Shown piece by piece: positions 61,172 through 64,000 of a stretch of DNA of 64,000 nucleotides (positions are counted from its first letter, which is position 1; each line of letters opens with the position of its first letter). Position numbers and translations under genes: made by a program. The DNA comes from Verrucomicrobiia bacterium DG1235 (GTDB lineage: Bacteria > Verrucomicrobiota > Verrucomicrobiia > Opitutales > Opitutaceae): NCBI GenBank assembly GCA_000155695.1, contig DS990592.1:1760556-1824555 (forward strand), in the 5' to 3' direction. The notes below the pieces were generated by a model. The model was not told the origin of the DNA and did no database searches. It saw only the letters and a program-made list of their open reading frames with translations.

Positions 61172-62885
61172 AGGGAATCCTCACTTTAAAAATACTTCCG
61201 CGGCCGAGTTCGCTCTCAATATCGATCCGTCCCGAATGCTTGGATACGATAAACTCTACAATACTCAGCCCCAACCCCACGCTCCCAGCGTGCGATCCAC
61301 GCCCCGAAGAAACCTGATAAAACTTCCGAAAGATCTTCCGCTGCTCCTTCTTCGCGATCCCCATCCCATAATCTTCTACCTCGAACAACGCCCCAGTCGA
61401 TTCTCCCTTGGCTCGCAAGACAATCCGTCGCCCCTTGCCGCCATACTTGAAAGCGTTCTCCAGCAAATTCCCCAGAACCGTCGCCAACGCGTCCCCGTCA
61501 CCCGAAATCTCGGCTATTCCCTCCTCCACGCACACCTCGAGCTCGAAGTTTTGCCCCTGGAAACGATCGCGAAACGCCTCCTCTGCAGCTCCGACCACAC
61601 TCGCCGCCGATATCGCCTCCATCGCGAAACTTCCCATCCCGCGCTCCATCCTCGAAAACGACAGAAAATTATCAATCAAACGCCCCAACCTCTGGTTCTC
61701 CCTCGCGATCAGCGCCACGTACTCTTTCTCGTCCACCTTCCCCTTGCGACTCTCGTCCTGCAGCGTATCCACCAGAAGTCGAATCGAGGACACCGGCGTC
61801 TTGAGCTCGTGCGTCACCGTCGCTACCAAACTATCCTTCAACTGCGCTACATCCGTTTGTCGCTTCAATGAAATTACAATCGCCGACCCCGAAAGTAACG
61901 ACAATCCCAATACAATTCCACCCACCCAAAAATACAGCATCGCCTTGTCACTCGACGTACCATTCCTCACTTCCCCATCTAACTTACCCAACACCACAAA
62001 ATCCAACGGCTCCGCCAATCGCCGCACCAACGCGTCCGCCCCAAGACCCTCTTCATCCAGAACCGAAACCCCTAACGCATCCAAAACCCGGATACCTAAA
62101 ATCCAATCCCGCAAATCGGCTTTCTCGAAAACATGCACAAACGCCTTCTCTTTGTCCCATCGAAAAACGAAATCTTCCGTTTGCTCTAAACCCTCAAAAT
62201 ACCCCCCATCAAAAGCACCCCCGAGTTCCCGCAGCCAAGCCTCCGCCAGCTCCTGCCGCTTCCCCACAGCTGCGACCGCTTGCGAGTCCGAATACGGAAC
62301 ATACCGCTTCGCCAAGTAACGCAACTGCCCCATCGAGCGCGATCTCGCCTCAAAGGCCACCACATACGCATCCGCCGCTTCCAAAAAAACCTCCTCCGGC
62401 GTCTCGTTCTCAACCAATCGCCCAATTCCCATTTCAATCAAAATCGCTCCCACGCTCCGCCCGCTTCGCAAACGCAACCAAGCCAACGCTTCATCGTTCA
62501 ACCATTCCGCAATGCGGGCCCGAGCCGCCGGACCGTCCAATCCCGCCAACTCCTCCCTCGCTTCCGCCAAGGTCGCACGAGCCCGTTCCGACTCTTCTTC
62601 GCCCACTAAATCCTTACCCGCATAATAACGAAAGCTCCCCTCGTCGCCGCCCGCCAACAAGCCGTCCACAGACTCCCTCACCTCCCTTTCCGCATCCTCC
62701 AAGCTGCGCGTATCCGCCTCAGCGATTAAGCGAACCAGCAACTCGTTTTCATTATCGACCACATCCCGCACCAGCCAAAGCACGCACACCACCGGCACCA
62801 CGATCCCCAACGCCAAAAGCAAATAGGTCACCCAGGCCGAAGCCTGGGCGCCTTTCATTGACCCGTTTTTCTTTAGCCAACCCAT
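61164..62885 (-). CDS. Sensor histidine kinase with large extracytoplasmic domain
   Basis: A 573-residue kinase. Helix 1 at ~17-40 (SAWVTYLLLALGIVVPVVCV) and helix 2 near ~310 (YFWVGGIVLGLSLLSGSAIV) enclose ~270 residues of mostly helical, acidic sensor. The kinase core has HELKTPVSSIRLLVDTLQDE (HisKA His), the N-box NLLENAFKYGGKGR, the G1 box VEDYGMGIAKKE and G2 GSVGLGLSIVEFIVSKHSGR. It is translated with the response regulator downstream and a DUF3108-like protein upstream (one base apart). The stimulus is unknown. Confidence 0.93.
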   Translation of the reverse strand: MGWLKKNGSMKGAQASAWVTYLLLALGIVVPVVCVLWLVRDVVDNENELLVRLIAEADTRSLEDAEREVRESVDGLLAGGDEGSFRYYAGKDLVGEEESERARATLAEAREELAGLDGPAARARIAEWLNDEALAWLRLRSGRSVGAILIEMGIGRLVENETPEEVFLEAADAYVVAFEARSRSMGQLRYLAKRYVPYSDSQAVAAVGKRQELAEAWLRELGGAFDGGYFEGLEQTEDFVFRWDKEKAFVHVFEKADLRDWILGIRVLDALGVSVLDEEGLGADALVRRLAEPLDFVVLGKLDGEVRNGTSSDKAMLYFWVGGIVLGLSLLSGSAIVISLKRQTDVAQLKDSLVATVTHELKTPVSSIRLLVDTLQDESRKGKVDEKEYVALIARENQRLGRLIDNFLSFSRMERGMGSFAMEAISAASVVGAAEEAFRDRFQGQNFELEVCVEEGIAEISGDGDALATVLGNLLENAFKYGGKGRRIVLRAKGESTGALFEVEDYGMGIAKKEQRKIFRKFYQVSSGRGSHAGSVGLGLSIVEFIVSKHSGRIDIESELGRGSIFKVRIPYA

Positions 62886-62886
62886 G

Positions 62887-64000
62887 CTAAGGTGTTTCCT
62901 TCAAGCTCTCCACGATTCCTTCCAAAACAGGAACCATGTCAGCCTCGTCGCCCTTCGCGATCATCGCTTCGAAAATATAATGCTTTTCGTCACCAAGAAG
63001 CGCATACATGTAGACGTCATCGCCATTTGGCTTGCTATCGTCCATAGCCATTCGACACGCCACGCCCTCTAGATTCCCCACGCGAATCGCTTTCGTCCAA
63101 TCCTCGTCCAAGGCACCCCCTTTGCGCTTTTCCAGAAGCCGCTCCTTCGCTTTCTCCACAAAGAGCGCCACACTCAAAGGCTCCTCTGCATTCAACTTTA
63201 TATTCGTGCGGGCATCCACCGCGTACAAGCCGCGCACCATCGGTTCGGCAAACCAAATCCGCTGACGCTCCTCCGAGTTCCCACGATCATGCGGTACCGC
63301 CGCCCAAGCCGATGGAATCTCTACAGAAAAGCCAAGCTCCTCATTCCGGTACTCCATCTTGGAATCGTAGTCGACCGTCTCGACTTTAGTAAGGATCGCC
63401 TCCAGTCCACCATTAACCAACTTGATCGGCAGCCGGCGATCATCCGCCGTGAAGTACGCCGTCTGCTTTTGCCCGGCAAACGAAATTTTCACCGAGTAAC
63501 AATCAACCATTCCCAACGCTGTATCCATTTTCTCGATTTCTCCCACTTCGAAATTTATATCCACCGGCACTCCAGAAAACGTAACGAATATTTTTTTCTC
63601 CATCGCGTATCCAACTTCCAAAGGCAACTGGCGCATCAACTCGTGGGCTTGCTCGTTGTCGTAGACCTGTTCCTGGAAATTATACGACCGCTCCGAATCT
63701 GAATTCGCGAACTCCACCTTCGCGGATAGCCCATCCTCTCCATACCAGGCCCGCACCGTTCCCATCGTATCCAAATTCATTTCACTGTAAGCAGATCGAA
63801 ACGTTTCCGGGTCGAATTCCACCGCCGTCGCCCGATTCCCGTTCAGCATAAACCGAGTCTCCTTGCGCCAAAACTCGCGCCCCTCCCACTCGTAGCGAGA
63901 GATCGTCGAAAAGCTGAATCCCAACGTATTGCCAGTCGGCAGCACCCACTTGAAGTGCGTTCGCTCCCCATCCGTCCACGGCGTTATCTCGGGCACGAAA
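62887..64000 (-). CDS. DUF3108-like protein, 5' end beyond window
   Basis: The frame is open to the right edge; a GTG at 63996 is inside the frame, but the true start is probably outside. The N-terminal ~210 residues resemble DUF3108 (GNTLGFSFSTISRYEWEGRE, EKMDTALGMVDCYSVKISFA, TAYFTADDRRLPIKLVNGG), periplasmic-lipoprotein-like. A second part (~220-369) has EELGFSVEIPSAWAAVPHDR, then GVACRMAMDDSKPNGDDVYM, a PsbP/DcrB-like pattern. It abuts the kinase gene (one-base gap), suggesting it takes part in the same signal system. Confidence 0.7.
   Translation of the reverse strand, partial: FVPEITPWTDGERTHFKWVLPTGNTLGFSFSTISRYEWEGREFWRKETRFMLNGNRATAVEFDPETFRSAYSEMNLDTMGTVRAWYGEDGLSAKVEFANSDSERSYNFQEQVYDNEQAHELMRQLPLEVGYAMEKKIFVTFSGVPVDINFEVGEIEKMDTALGMVDCYSVKISFAGQKQTAYFTADDRRLPIKLVNGGLEAILTKVETVDYDSKMEYRNEELGFSVEIPSAWAAVPHDRGNSEERQRIWFAEPMVRGLYAVDARTNIKLNAEEPLSVALFVEKAKERLLEKRKGGALDEDWTKAIRVGNLEGVACRMAMDDSKPNGDDVYMYALLGDEKHYIFEAMIAKGDEADMVPVLEGIVESLKETP

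Noticed and set aside
61868-62890. 340-residue proline-rich plus-strand frame opposite the histidine kinase
   Set aside because: Composition is a frame shadow, with no plausible start region and no known domain.

Overview
This window looks like a chromosomal segment of a verrucomicrobial bacterium, probably of the class Opitutae (Puniceicoccales / Pelagicoccus-like). That placement is an inference. It rests on the DUF1552 + DUF1592-type planctomycete/verrucomicrobial cytochrome cluster, an orphan ADOP-type permease, a Lys/Ala-rich histone-like protein, CADG/He_PIG surface domains, and a moderately GC-rich, C-ending codon style. No rRNA, phage, IS element or CRISPR array was seen. The sequence is mostly housekeeping genes interleaved with small regulatory and transport islands, and both ends cut through genes.

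Layout. 1-8.2 kb: an ankyrin-repeat protein with a TonB-like C-terminus (cut at the left edge), asd back-to-back with an L,D-transpeptidase, a CADG-domain surface protein, and an orphan MacB/FtsX-like permease. 8.3-20.2 kb: a DinG-like helicase, a DUF2975 + HTH regulatory pair with two operator-like repeats, a small lipoprotein, a TPR protein, a ceramidase-like secreted protein and a decayed second copy of part of it, a VOC protein, an AraC regulator divergent from a reductase/DUF1772/SnoaL set, an AraC-GyrI regulator and a UGT-type glycosyltransferase. 20.2-23 kb: nhaC, preceded by a strongly structured leader, converging on proB. 23.3-30.7 kb: a complete RND efflux operon (adaptor, pump, TolC), an LpxR-like outer-membrane lipid A deacylase and a divergent TetR regulator; two related palindromes suggest one regulon. 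30.7-37.6 kb: a CAU-anticodon tRNA, then an esterase, DUF1552, DUF1592 and two small c-type cytochromes, all on the minus strand.

37.8-52.8 kb: an orphan NarL-type response regulator, a CbiX-like chelatase, a Pal-like lipoprotein, a histone/CBM-like fusion, a tyrosine recombinase, infA, tadA, sodA, tolB, an Mrp ATPase, rpmG, a PTS-EIIA/diadenylate cyclase fusion (c-di-AMP), an isolated nuoA, rpsA, hisG and an OmpR-type regulator. 53-60.5 kb: late haem synthesis (hemF, hemE, hemG/hemY) interrupted by a STAS-like protein, an S9 peptidase and a PfkB kinase. Fragments of pfkB lie left of the peptidase and fragments of hemF-hemE lie right of it, the scar of a tandem duplication. 60.5-64 kb: a response regulator, its histidine kinase and a DUF3108-like protein that runs off the right edge, all in one tight minus-strand operon.

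The most noteworthy items are the nested haem-locus duplication scar, the structured RNA ahead of nhaC, the EIIA-diadenylate cyclase fusion with an altered RHR motif, the histone-tail/CBM-like fusion, the twin-operator RND/LpxR regulon, and the ceramidase gene fragment. No wholly new multi-gene defence or mobile system was recognised.
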